A stretch of DNA of 37,936 bases, from positions 1-37,936 of the forward strand of contig JBEGTJ010000021.1 in the NCBI GenBank assembly GCA_041179465.1, read 5' to 3'. Of the stretch, positions 23,235 through 32,009 are shown piece after piece. This stretch comes from TMED14 sp041179465 (GTDB lineage Bacteria; Bacteroidota; Bacteroidia; Flavobacteriales; Schleiferiaceae). The translations under genes were made by a program, and so were the position numbers. Within the stretch, counting starts at the first letter, position 1, and every line of letters begins with the position of its first letter. The notes below the pieces were generated by a model. It had not been told where the DNA came from and searched no databases. It saw nothing but the letters and a program-made list of their open reading frames with translations.

Positions 23235-26200
23235 ATGATGAAAACGCGTACGATTTGGGTGGCCTTGGCGCTTGCGCTGGGCTCCGTATCTGCTTGGGCA
23301 CAGGGCCAAGTTTCGGGATTGGTTCGGGATGCAGAAGGCAATCCGCTTCCGTCCGCAGTGGTTAAAGAATCCGCTTCAGGCAGCACCGCCGTAGCCGACG
23401 CCAACGGACGCTACAGCCTGCAGGTGGCCTCTAAGGCGGCCAACCTCACAGCAAGCCTCATGGGGTACGTGAACCAAACGAAAACCGTTCAGGTATCCGG
23501 TTCCGCGACCGTGAACTTCACGCTGGCGGAATCGCAAGAGCAGCTCGACGAAGTGGTCATCGTGGGCTACGGTACCACCACGGCCCGCGACCTCACGGGT
23601 TCGCTGGTAAGTGTGAAGGCGAAAACGTTCCAAAAGGGCGCCTTTGCGAGCCCCACCCAGCTCATCGTGGGCAAGACCCCGGGGGTGCGCATCACTTCGG
23701 GTTCGGGACGTCCGGGCGAGGGCGCGCGCATCCGCATTCGCGGCGGATCGTCCATCAACGCCAGCAACGACCCGCTGATCGTTATTGACGGCCTACCCTC
23801 GGAGGGGCTGGGATTGATCAACCCCAACGACATCGAGAGCTTCACCGTGCTCAAGGATGCCTCGGCTACGGCCATTTACGGTTCGCGCGCTGCCAACGGC
23901 GTTATTTTGATTACGACCAAAAAGGGTGCTAAGGACACTCCTTTGAAGGTGGAGTTGAGTGCAGTGTCTTCAGTGCGGAACACGCGCAACCGCATGGAGG
24001 TCCTCTCGAACCAAGAGTTTGTGGACGCCATCAACGAATTTGGCTCGAACGCCCAGCGCAAGCGCCTTGCTGCCGCCCGCGGGTACTACCTCGACGGCGG
24101 ACTGGTGCAAATCGCCGCCGATTCGCTGCCCACCAACACCAACTGGCAAGACGAAATCTACCAGCGCGGCATGGCCCAGGACTTCAACGTGGCCCTTTCG
24201 GGCGGCGTGAAAAACCTGCCCTACCGATTGGGCATTGGCTACTACTCCGAGACCGGCGTACTGAAAACTTCGGCCCTCGACCGCTACAGCGTGACGCTTA
24301 ATGCGTCGCCGAAGTTGGCCCGCAACCTTACGGCCAACGTGAGCGCCAAGGCCTACCGCGCCTACAACGTCTACGCCAACCAAGGCGCCATCGGCTCGGC
24401 CGTGTGGTTCGACCCGACCCGCGAGGTGCTTTCGGGCGACACGTCGAAGTACGGCGGGTACTTTGAGTGGGCGCTTCCGACGGGTGCGCTCAGCAACCTG
24501 TCTCCGCGCAACCCCGTGGGACTGCTGAACCTGCGCGACGACCGCGGCACCAACGACCGCTTCATCGGCAACGTGTTGTTTGACTACAAGCCGCTGAGCG
24601 AAACCGACCTGCACCTGTACGTGAACGTGGGCGGCGACTTTGCCGCCAACAAGGGCACCGTGGTCGTGCCCGATTACGCGGCCATGAGCTTCGTGAACCG
24701 CGGCGAAAACAACCGCTACTACAACACGCGCAGCAACCAGCTCATCGAGACCTACTTCAACTACAAAAAAGACCTGGCCGCCGGCAAGGTGAAGACCGAC
24801 TGGACCGGGGGTTACTCCTTCCAAAAGTGGCGTTCGTACTCTGAGAACCTGCCGAGCCTTCGCTACAACGGCGACACGCTTTCTCCGGCGAGCCCCTTCC
24901 CGTACGACGTCGACAACGCGCTCATGTCGTTCTACGGCCGCAGCAACGTCAACATTTTGGGCAAGTACCTGATCACCGCCACGCTGCGTTCTGACGGCTC
25001 GAGCCGCTTCTCTCCCGAAAGCCGCTGGGGCCTGTTCCCCTCGGTAGCATTGGGCTGGAACGTGCTTGAAGAGAAGATGTTTGCGTCGCTCAAGGGCAAG
25101 GTTTCGTCGCTCAAAGTCCGCGCGAGCATCGGAGTTACCGGGCAGCAGGACATCTACAACGACTACGGCTACATCGCCAACTACGCCTACGGCACCGGAA
25201 CGGCGCAGTACCAGTTTGGCAACAGCTTCTACGACGTGCTTCGCCCCGACGCCTACGACTACTTCTTGGAGTGGGAGAAGACCCGTACCACCAACTTGGG
25301 CCTTGACTTGGGCATGTTCAAGAACCGCGTCAACGCCAGCCTTGACCTGTACGAAAAGTACACCTACGACCTTTTGGGCGTAATTCCGGTGGCGGCAGGC
25401 ACGAACTTCTCGAACCTCGTTCTGACCAACGTGGGCGCCATGACGAACCGCGGGGCGGAACTCAACCTCAACCTGGTGGCCATTGACAACGCCAACACCA
25501 GCCTTGAGTTCGGCATCAACGGCGCGATCAACCGCAACCACATCGACAAGTTGAGCCGCGTGACCGACTCGACTTCGAAGGGAATCCGCGTGGGCGGCAT
25601 TGCCGGCGGCGTGGGCAACACCATCCAAATCCACCAAGTAGGCCACCCGATGTTCACGTTCTACACCTACGAGCACCGCTACGACGTGAACGGCAAGATC
25701 ATCGAGCGCAACGGCAAAATCGAGCGTTTTGACGCCAGCGCCGACGAGAACGGCAACGGCAAAATCGACGACGTCGAGGCCTACGTGGACCAAAACGGCG
25801 ACGGAATCATTAACTCAGACGACCTCGTGTACATGGACGCCCAACCGGAGCCCATTCAGACCTTGGGCTTCACGACTACCTGGCGCCACAAGAAGTGGAG
25901 CGGCGGCATGACGTGGCGCGGCGAGTTTGGCCACTACATCTACAACAACAACAATTCGCTGCACGGCAACTTCTTCTCAGTGGGCGGATCGTTCCCGCAC
26001 CTGAACAACATGTCGCGCGACTTCCTCAACACGGAATTCATGTTCAACACGACGGAGCAGCTGATGTCCAATTACTTTGTAGAGCGCGCGGACTACATCC
26101 GCCTCGACAACTTCTACTTGGCCTACGACCTCGGCAACCTCGCCAAAGACAAGTACCCGGCGAGCATCAACTTCTCGGTGCAGAATGCGCTAGTGTTCAC

Positions 26201-26300
26201 CAAGTACTCGGGACTTGATCCCGAGTTGGCCGGCGGAATCGACAACTTGATTTTCCCCCGTCCGCGCGTATTCAACCTGCAACTTAACGTAACCCTTTAA
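23235..26300 (+). CDS. susC: SusC/RagA-family TonB-dependent outer-membrane glycan transporter
   Basis: A 1021-residue SusC-like protein. Signal peptide (1-22), then a carboxypeptidase regulatory-like domain (GQVSGLVRDAEGNPLPSAVV) typical of SusC, a TonB-box region with LDEVVIVGYGTTTARDLTGS, the plug (TPGVRITSG, IRIRGGSSINASNDPLIVID, TVLKDASATAIYGSRAANG) and a 22-strand barrel ending in RVFNLQLNVTL. With the SusD lipoprotein as lid it imports oligosaccharides using TonB energy. The downstream GH13 enzyme points to alpha-glucan, malto-oligosaccharide or cyclodextrin as substrate. It is first gene of the operon; susD follows after 11 nt. Confidence 0.96.
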   Translation: MMKTRTIWVALALALGSVSAWAQGQVSGLVRDAEGNPLPSAVVKESASGSTAVADANGRYSLQVASKAANLTASLMGYVNQTKTVQVSGSATVNFTLAESQEQLDEVVIVGYGTTTARDLTGSLVSVKAKTFQKGAFASPTQLIVGKTPGVRITSGSGRPGEGARIRIRGGSSINASNDPLIVIDGLPSEGLGLINPNDIESFTVLKDASATAIYGSRAANGVILITTKKGAKDTPLKVELSAVSSVRNTRNRMEVLSNQEFVDAINEFGSNAQRKRLAAARGYYLDGGLVQIAADSLPTNTNWQDEIYQRGMAQDFNVALSGGVKNLPYRLGIGYYSETGVLKTSALDRYSVTLNASPKLARNLTANVSAKAYRAYNVYANQGAIGSAVWFDPTREVLSGDTSKYGGYFEWALPTGALSNLSPRNPVGLLNLRDDRGTNDRFIGNVLFDYKPLSETDLHLYVNVGGDFAANKGTVVVPDYAAMSFVNRGENNRYYNTRSNQLIETYFNYKKDLAAGKVKTDWTGGYSFQKWRSYSENLPSLRYNGDTLSPASPFPYDVDNALMSFYGRSNVNILGKYLITATLRSDGSSRFSPESRWGLFPSVALGWNVLEEKMFASLKGKVSSLKVRASIGVTGQQDIYNDYGYIANYAYGTGTAQYQFGNSFYDVLRPDAYDYFLEWEKTRTTNLGLDLGMFKNRVNASLDLYEKYTYDLLGVIPVAAGTNFSNLVLTNVGAMTNRGAELNLNLVAIDNANTSLEFGINGAINRNHIDKLSRVTDSTSKGIRVGGIAGGVGNTIQIHQVGHPMFTFYTYEHRYDVNGKIIERNGKIERFDASADENGNGKIDDVEAYVDQNGDGIINSDDLVYMDAQPEPIQTLGFTTTWRHKKWSGGMTWRGEFGHYIYNNNNSLHGNFFSVGGSFPHLNNMSRDFLNTEFMFNTTEQLMSNYFVERADYIRLDNFYLAYDLGNLAKDKYPASINFSVQNALVFTKYSGLDPELAGGIDNLIFPRPRVFNLQLNVTL

Positions 26301-26311
26301 GCACCCGTCTT

Positions 26312-27883
26312 ATGAAGTTTGCAAAAACCCTCGCTTTGGCTGCCGGCGTAGCGCTGATGGCCGTATCGTGTGCAGATGACCTCAACCTCAAGCCGAAGTA
26401 CGGTTTGACGGCCGAGCAGGTGTATGCCAAGCCCGAAAACTACATCAACGTGCTGGCCAAGCTGTATGCGGGCCTGTCCATTTCAGGGAACAACGGCCCC
26501 GCGGGCATGCCGGACATCGGCGGAATCGACGAGGGTTTCTCGCAGTACGTGCGCGTGCTTTGGAACCTCCAGCAGCTTCCGACGGACGAGTCGATTTGCG
26601 GTTGGGCCGACCCGGGCATCCCCGAGCTGAACACGATGGACTGGAACGACAATTCCCCGTTCGTGAGCGCGATGTACTACCGCATCTACTACCAAATTAG
26701 CCTCGCCAACGAGTTCATTCGGTACTCGAACGACGACTACTTGGCTACCAAGAGCTTTACCGACGCCGAGAAGGCCGACATTCGCCGCATGAACGCCGAG
26801 GCGCGCTACTTGCGTGCCCTGAGCTACTACCACGCGCTCGACTTGTTTGGTAACGTTCCGTTTGCCGACGAAAGCGTGCGCCCGGGTTCGGAGCCGCCGG
26901 TGCAGATTTCGCGCACCGACCTGTTCAACTGGATTTTGGGCGAACTCAACGCCATCGAAGCTACGCTGCCTGCCGCCCGCACCGCGGACTACGGCCGGGC
27001 CGACCAAGGCGCCCTGTGGGCGCTCCGCGCTAAGCTCAACCTGAACGCCAGCGTGTACACCAACGGCGCCCAAACCAAGTGGGCTGAGGCGATGGCCGAT
27101 TGCCAGAGCATTATCAATGCCGGCTACAGCCTCGAGCCGACCTACGGCTACAACTTCATGGCCGACAACCACTTGTCGCCCGAGATGATTTTTGTGGCGA
27201 CGTTTGACGGCAACCGCACCCGCAACTACGGCGGAACGACGTTCTTGGTGCACTCGCACCTGGGCGGCTCGATGAACCAAGCCGATTTCGGCACGACCTC
27301 GGGCTGGCAGGGCAACCGCGGCACCTTCAACTGGGCCAATAAGTTCACGTTGCCGGGCGACCGCCGCGCGCAGTACCTCTACCTGGACGGTCAGGAAGAC
27401 ACGATCACCGACGTCGGCACCTTTACGCAGGGCATCGGCATCACGAAGTGGAAGAACATCAACCGCGACAGCACCGCGGGCGTGGAGCCTGCGACCTTCG
27501 TCGACATTGACTTCCCGATCTTCCGCCTCGCCGACATTTACTTGATGTATGCCGAAGCGGCCGTGCGCAGCGGCAGCAACGTGGCAACGGGCGTGGGCTA
27601 CTTCAATCTGGTCCGCGAGCGTGCCTTGGGCAACGGCAGCCAGAACGTGACGTCGCTGACGCTTGACGAAATTTTGGACGAGCGCGCCCGCGAGCTCTAC
27701 ACCGAGGGCCACCGCCGCCAAGATTTGATTCGCTTCGGAAAATTCACTTCGTCGAGCTACCTCTGGCAGTTCAAGGGTGGCGAGCAGTTCGGAACTTCGG
27801 TGCCGGACCACTTCACGCTGTACCCGCTTCCCGCGGCCGACCTCAACGCAAACCCAAACCTGGACCAAAACCCGGGCTATTAA
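26312..27883 (+). CDS. susD: SusD/RagB-family surface glycan-binding lipoprotein
   Basis: A 523-residue SusD-like protein. The lipoprotein signal MKFAKTLALAAGVALMAVSC has the lipidated Cys20, followed by an acidic ADD stretch compatible with surface export. The N-terminal TPR-containing half includes RRMNAEARYLRALSYYHALD, LFGNVPFADES and ALWALRAKLNLNASVY; the C-terminal RagB/SusD domain has DFPIFRLADIYLMYAEA and RARELYTEGHRRQDLIRFGK, all standard. It caps the SusC channel and binds glycan at the cell surface. Confidence 0.96.
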   Translation: MKFAKTLALAAGVALMAVSCADDLNLKPKYGLTAEQVYAKPENYINVLAKLYAGLSISGNNGPAGMPDIGGIDEGFSQYVRVLWNLQQLPTDESICGWADPGIPELNTMDWNDNSPFVSAMYYRIYYQISLANEFIRYSNDDYLATKSFTDAEKADIRRMNAEARYLRALSYYHALDLFGNVPFADESVRPGSEPPVQISRTDLFNWILGELNAIEATLPAARTADYGRADQGALWALRAKLNLNASVYTNGAQTKWAEAMADCQSIINAGYSLEPTYGYNFMADNHLSPEMIFVATFDGNRTRNYGGTTFLVHSHLGGSMNQADFGTTSGWQGNRGTFNWANKFTLPGDRRAQYLYLDGQEDTITDVGTFTQGIGITKWKNINRDSTAGVEPATFVDIDFPIFRLADIYLMYAEAAVRSGSNVATGVGYFNLVRERALGNGSQNVTSLTLDEILDERARELYTEGHRRQDLIRFGKFTSSSYLWQFKGGEQFGTSVPDHFTLYPLPAADLNANPNLDQNPGY

Positions 27884-27904
27884 TCAACACCAATTTTTAT
27901 AACA

Positions 27905-28654
27905 ATGAAAAAAACCCTTACTCTTGCTGCAGCTCTCGTTGCGAGCGCTGCATTTGCTCAGGTTTCTGTGACCTACAAGGTGGACATCACTGACTACCTC
28001 GGTGGCGGTGCAACCCTTGGTGCTAACGGTATGCGCATCGGCGGAAACTTCGCCGCTCAAGGCGCTACCAACGGTACCAACGCCATGGTGGACTGGTCTC
28101 CCTCGAACCAGTACTCTGCCATGACCGACGAAGGAAGCAACATCTGGTCGATCACGGTTACCTACCCGGCTTCAGCCGTGGGCGCTACGCAGCTCTACAA
28201 GTTCGTGAACAACGACTGGGGCACCAACGAAGGCACCACCGGAACGACGATCGCTTCAGACAGCTGCGGCGTGGACGACGGCGGCGGCAACATCAACCGC
28301 ACGCTGGTTATTCCTTCGGCGAACGCGGCCTTCTTGTTCTGCTACGACCGTTGCTACCAGTGCGACGGATCTTCTCCGGCCTTGATCTCAGAAGAGCTTG
28401 AAGTAGCTGCCTTGACGGTTGCTCCGAACCCCACCGCCGGCAACGTAAACGTGACCTTCAGCGCCCGCGCTGCCGGCACGGCCACGGTTAAGGTGATGAA
28501 CCTGCTCGGCCAGTCAGTGATGGTTCTCGACCGCGCCGTAGAGGCCGGTGTGAACACCATCAACGCCGACTTGAACGTAGCCAACGGCACCTACTTCGTT
28601 GAAGTAGCTGTAGACGGCGTGAAGAGCGTGAAGCGCGTAGTGGTTGCCCACTAA
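27905..28654 (+). CDS. Secreted binding-type protein with T9SS type A sorting domain
   Basis: A 249-residue protein with signal MKKTLTLAAALVASAAFAQ. The central domain (about 20-160) is beta-rich, with GANGMRIGGNFAAQG, MVDWSPSNQYSAMTDEGSNI, WSITVTYPASAVGATQLYKF and a Cys-rich end (FLFCYDRCYQCDG); it recalls the starch-binding or E-set-like domains found in many T9SS cargo proteins. The C-terminal domain (about 172-249) is a type A T9SS signal: LTVAPNPTAGNVNVTF, NLLGQSV, NGTYFVEV, KSVKRVVVAH. It lies 21 nt after susD and before an amylase, the position of SusE/SusF in classical starch loci, so surface glycan binding is a reasonable guess. Confidence 0.8.
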   Translation: MKKTLTLAAALVASAAFAQVSVTYKVDITDYLGGGATLGANGMRIGGNFAAQGATNGTNAMVDWSPSNQYSAMTDEGSNIWSITVTYPASAVGATQLYKFVNNDWGTNEGTTGTTIASDSCGVDDGGGNINRTLVIPSANAAFLFCYDRCYQCDGSSPALISEELEVAALTVAPNPTAGNVNVTFSARAAGTATVKVMNLLGQSVMVLDRAVEAGVNTINADLNVANGTYFVEVAVDGVKSVKRVVVAH

Positions 28655-28675
28655 TTCGCTAAAGCGTTTGAAGAA

Positions 28676-28704
28676 GGGGCCCTCCGAATTGGGGGGCCTT
28701 TTTC
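28676..28704 (+). terminator. Rho-independent terminator after the SusCD-binding protein operon
   Basis: GGCCCTCC, a GAATT loop and GGGGGGCC (one T-G pair) followed by TTTTT. It separates the susCD unit from the amylase gene. Confidence 0.85.
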
Positions 28705-28720
28705 ATTTTACCTACCTTTA
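28689..28720 (+). promoter_or_regulatory. Promoter of the GH13 gene, predicted leaderless
   Basis: A -33 TTG (28689-28691) inside the terminator hairpin, a 21-nt spacer and a -7 TACCTTTA (28713-28720, one mismatch) end 4 nt before the ATG at 28725. Promoter and upstream terminator are interleaved. Confidence 0.5.
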
Positions 28721-28724
28721 ATTT

Positions 28725-30587
28725 ATGCTACGGATTTTTGCTCTTGCCCTTGTTGCTGCGGGTTCTGCGGCCGCGCAAACCCTAAGGGTCGACCCCCCGC
28801 ATTGGTGGGTGGGCACGCCCTACAACCGAATTGAGATGCTCGTGAGTGCGGACGTTCCGCTGCGCGCAGCGCACGTCCAGGGACCTGGAATCCACGTCGT
28901 TTCGGACGTGCCCGCGTCCAATCCGCGCTACCGCTACGTGACCGTGGAATTGGAACCGGGAAGCAAGCCCTCCACGGCCGCAGTCGTGGCCCGAACGGAC
29001 CAGGGTAAAGTCCGCGCGGAATGGCGCCTTAAGGCCCGCCGCCCCCGCACGGCGGCCCCAGGACTTAGCCAGCGCGACTTGATTTACTTGCTCACGCCCG
29101 ACCGCTTCGCCAACGGCGATCCGCGCAACGACGACGTCGAGGGCATGGCGGAGCGCGGCACAGACCGCAACCACCCCTACAAGCGCCACGGTGGCGACCT
29201 CGCAGGCATGATTGCCCAGCTGGACTACGTGAAGTCTCTGGGCGCCACGGCGGTGTGGCCCATGCCCCTGCTCGAGAACGACATGCCGGCGGCCAGCTAC
29301 CACGGCTACGCCATCACCGACCACTACCGAATTGATCCGCGCTACGGGACCCACGAGGATTACCTGCGCTGGGCCGACGGACTGCACGCCCGAGGCATGA
29401 AGGCCATCAAAGACATGGTGTTCAACCACGTGGGAACGGGGCACTACCTCTTCCAGAGTCCGCCCGATTCCAGTTGGTTTAACGCCTGGCCCACGGACCG
29501 AAGCCAAACGGCGGAAGAGCGCGCCTTGGGCCGCTTTCGCACGCCCACGCGTTCGATTCACCGCTACCAAACGCTGTACGATCCCTATGGTTCCGAACGG
29601 GACCGCCAGCTGCAAACCGACGGCTGGTTCGACGGGTCGATGCCCGACGTGAACGGCCGCGATCCGCACTGCGCCCGCTACTTCATTCAAAACAGCCTGT
29701 GGTGGATCGAAGAGGCGCAGCTCGACGGCATTCGGGTGGACACCTGGCTGTACCCCGACCAAGCTTTTTTGCGCGAATGGATGGCCGCGGTCAAGGCATT
29801 TGAACCTCAGTTGTACGTGTACAGCGAGTCTTGGGTGCACAGCGCGCACGCTCAGGCTTTTTACCTCGAAACCCATCCGGACCTCACCGGCGCCGCCGAC
29901 TTCCCAATGTACTGGGGCCTCAAAAAGGCCGTGGAGCGGCCAAGTGGCTGGAACGAAGGCATGGCCGACGTGTACAACGCGCTGGCTTCGGACTACCTCT
30001 ACGGGTTGGACCGCGCCGGCGACCACCTGGTGACCTTTCTCGACAACCACGACGAGGGCCGGTTCTTTGGCAAGGTGGGCAAGGACCTCGACCGATTCAA
30101 GCTCGGGCTCGGAATGCTCTACACGCTGCGCGGAATTCCGTCGGTGTACTACGGAACCGAGCTGCTGTACAGCGCTTTGGACGACCACGGCTCCATGCGC
30201 CAGGACTTTGCCGGCGGATGGCCGGGGGACCGCAACTCCGGTTTTAGCGGCCAGGGATTGAACGCCGAGCAGCGCGAGGCACAGGCCTACATGCGCCAGC
30301 TGGGCGCCCTTCGGGCCGCGGAGCCCTTGATCGGCAGCGGGAACTTCAAGCAGTTTACCCCCGACATGGGGTCGTTTGCCTACGCGTGGTATTCCGACGC
30401 CGAGGTCATCTTGGTTCTGGCCAACGGCGACGCCCGCGACCACCAGTGGCCCACTGAGCGCGTGGCGGAACTCGGCATTCGCGACGGAAGTCAGGGCGTA
30501 GACCTGCTGAGCGCGGACGCCTTCACCTTGGGGGCTCAGTTGGCTTTTCCCGCTAAGGGGATTCGCATTCTGAAGTTTAGCCGCTAG
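28725..30587 (+). CDS. GH13 alpha-amylase/cyclomaltodextrinase-like enzyme (SusA type)
   Basis: A 620-residue glycoside hydrolase with a signal peptide (1-18), an N-terminal Ig-like domain of the cyclomaltodextrinase type (PPHWWVGTPYNRIEMLVSAD) and a GH13 barrel from about 118 (LIYLLTPDRFANGD). The conserved regions are visible: region I DMVFNH (230-235), region II GIRVDT with nucleophile Asp339, region III YSESW with acid/base Glu368, and region IV LDNHDEGRF with Asp443. A C-terminal beta domain follows. It should hydrolyse alpha-1,4 glucans, cyclodextrins or pullulan products, probably in the periplasm because it has no T9SS domain or lipobox. It follows the SusCD unit and ends 1 nt from the convergent aldehyde dehydrogenase gene. 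Confidence 0.94.
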   Translation: MLRIFALALVAAGSAAAQTLRVDPPHWWVGTPYNRIEMLVSADVPLRAAHVQGPGIHVVSDVPASNPRYRYVTVELEPGSKPSTAAVVARTDQGKVRAEWRLKARRPRTAAPGLSQRDLIYLLTPDRFANGDPRNDDVEGMAERGTDRNHPYKRHGGDLAGMIAQLDYVKSLGATAVWPMPLLENDMPAASYHGYAITDHYRIDPRYGTHEDYLRWADGLHARGMKAIKDMVFNHVGTGHYLFQSPPDSSWFNAWPTDRSQTAEERALGRFRTPTRSIHRYQTLYDPYGSERDRQLQTDGWFDGSMPDVNGRDPHCARYFIQNSLWWIEEAQLDGIRVDTWLYPDQAFLREWMAAVKAFEPQLYVYSESWVHSAHAQAFYLETHPDLTGAADFPMYWGLKKAVERPSGWNEGMADVYNALASDYLYGLDRAGDHLVTFLDNHDEGRFFGKVGKDLDRFKLGLGMLYTLRGIPSVYYGTELLYSALDDHGSMRQDFAGGWPGDRNSGFSGQGLNAEQREAQAYMRQLGALRAAEPLIGSGNFKQFTPDMGSFAYAWYSDAEVILVLANGDARDHQWPTERVAELGIRDGSQGVDLLSADAFTLGAQLAFPAKGIRILKFSR

Positions 30588-30588
30588 C

Positions 30589-31980
30589 CTAGCGCACCAG
30601 CCACCCAACTACCGCCTTTACCCAGCCTTGGTAGGGCGGAGTCAAGAGCATGGTGGGCGCCAGCCGTCCTCGGCGGTACACGCTGCGGGCGTTGCTGAAC
30701 TCGCGGAAGCCCCAGATTCCGTGGGACTTGCCGATTCCCGAGTTGTTCACGCCCCCAAACGGGAGTTCGGGGTGCATGTAGTGCAGGTAGAAGTCGTTGA
30801 CGACGGTTCCGCCGGCTCGGGTTTCGCGCAGGACGCGGTTGGTCCAGCGTTCGGCGTGGCTGAGCACGTAGAGCACTAAGGGTTGCGGACCCGCATTCAC
30901 CCGAGCCAAGGCCTCTTCGGTCGAGCCGTAGGTGAACACGGGCAGAATGGGACCGAAAATTTCGCTGCAGCTTACCTGCAGGTGCTCGGGGGCGTCCCAA
31001 ACCAGGGTCGGAGGAAAGTACAGCCGGTCTCGGTCGGGGGCGTCGGGCTGCCAAATTTGGGCTCCTTCCGCTCGGGCCTCTTCAAGCCATTCCTGAAGTC
31101 GGTCCCAGTGCCGCGGCTGAATGATGCGCACCCAATCGGGGTTGGCCGAGGGCTGGACGCCGTAGTGCTGCGCGACCCCCGCCTGAAATCCGCGGATAAA
31201 GTCGGCGCGTTGGGCCGCGGGCACCAAGGCGTAGTCGGGCGCAATGCACACCTGACCCGCGTTCAGGCCCTTAGCCCATGCGACGCGGCGGCCGGCGGCT
31301 TCAGCGCCGTAGCGCTCGTGCACGAACACCGGCGACTTTCCGCCCAACTCCAACGTGACTGAGGCCAGGTACTTCGACGCGGCCGCCATCACTTTGCTGC
31401 CGACCCCGGGCGATCCGGTGAAGAAAATGTGGTTCCAGGGCTGCTCCAGCAGCGCGACGGCCGTGCTCACTTCGCCCTGCACGACGCAGACCTCGTCGGG
31501 CGGAAAAACGGCCTGTACCACCGAAGCGATGAAGGCGGCTGACGCTGGGGCCAATTCGCTGGGCTTGAGGCAAACCGTGTTTCCGGCGCCCACGGCATAC
31601 ACCAGCGGAACCAGGCAGAGGTTCACTGGAAAGTTCCAGGGCGACACGATCAAGGCCACGCCCTTGGGCTCGTGGTGGATTTCGGCCCGACCGGGGATCA
31701 AGGTAAGCGGAAGCGGCAAGCGCTCGGTGCGCGTCCAGCGACGCAAATTCGCCAGGACGTGGTCAATCGACTCCTTGACGGGCAGCAGCTCATTCAGGTC
31801 GCTGTCGACCTCAGGCCGGTTGAGGTCGGCCCGCATCGCGGCATGCAGCTCGCTTCGGCGGCGGATCAGTTCCGCGCGGAGCGCCTTGAGGCGCGCTCGG
31901 CGGTGGCTCAGGGGAAGGGCCGCAATCCGCGGTGCGGCGGCGCGAAGCGCCTGATATTCTGCGGTAAAATCGAGACTCAT
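30589..31980 (-). CDS. Class 3 aldehyde dehydrogenase
   Basis: A 463-residue NAD(P)-dependent aldehyde dehydrogenase of the ALDH3 group, oxidising aldehydes (often medium- or long-chain) to acids. Motifs include SPWNFPVNLCLVPL, the cofactor loop FFTGSPGVGSKVMAAA, general base Glu211 in LELGGKSPVF and catalytic Cys245 in NAGQVCIAPDY. The C-terminus ends in a hydrophobic tail (PPYQGWVKAVVGWLV), as in many bacterial ALDH3 enzymes. It lies 29 nt after the ABC ATPase gene but has its own candidate -7 element; its physiological link to the cluster upstream is unclear. Its stop codon is one base from that of the amylase gene. Confidence 0.93.
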   Translation of the reverse strand: MSLDFTAEYQALRAAAPRIAALPLSHRRARLKALRAELIRRRSELHAAMRADLNRPEVDSDLNELLPVKESIDHVLANLRRWTRTERLPLPLTLIPGRAEIHHEPKGVALIVSPWNFPVNLCLVPLVYAVGAGNTVCLKPSELAPASAAFIASVVQAVFPPDEVCVVQGEVSTAVALLEQPWNHIFFTGSPGVGSKVMAAASKYLASVTLELGGKSPVFVHERYGAEAAGRRVAWAKGLNAGQVCIAPDYALVPAAQRADFIRGFQAGVAQHYGVQPSANPDWVRIIQPRHWDRLQEWLEEARAEGAQIWQPDAPDRDRLYFPPTLVWDAPEHLQVSCSEIFGPILPVFTYGSTEEALARVNAGPQPLVLYVLSHAERWTNRVLRETRAGGTVVNDFYLHYMHPELPFGGVNNSGIGKSHGIWGFREFSNARSVYRRGRLAPTMLLTPPYQGWVKAVVGWLVR

Positions 31981-31984
31981 AGTC

Positions 31985-31992
31985 CTAAGGTA
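31985..31992 (-). promoter_or_regulatory. Weak candidate -7 element of the aldehyde dehydrogenase gene
   Basis: TACCTTAG on the minus strand (one mismatch to TAnnTTTG) ends 4 nt before the ATG, the same geometry as at trpS, uvrC and the amylase gene. No -33 element is seen. Confidence 0.3.
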
Positions 31993-32009
31993 ACGCCGAT
32001 CGGCGGCCC

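Noticed and set aside
23970..25793. 607-codon minus-strand frame opposite susC
   Set aside because: Composition dominated by Val, His, Arg and Gly, as expected for an antisense frame; the susC motifs on the plus strand are unambiguous.
26483..27868. 461-codon minus-strand frame opposite susD
   Set aside because: Antisense shadow of susD without start signal or domain.
28782..30608. 608-codon minus-strand frame opposite the GH13 gene
   Set aside because: Antisense shadow; the plus strand carries all four GH13 catalytic regions in order.
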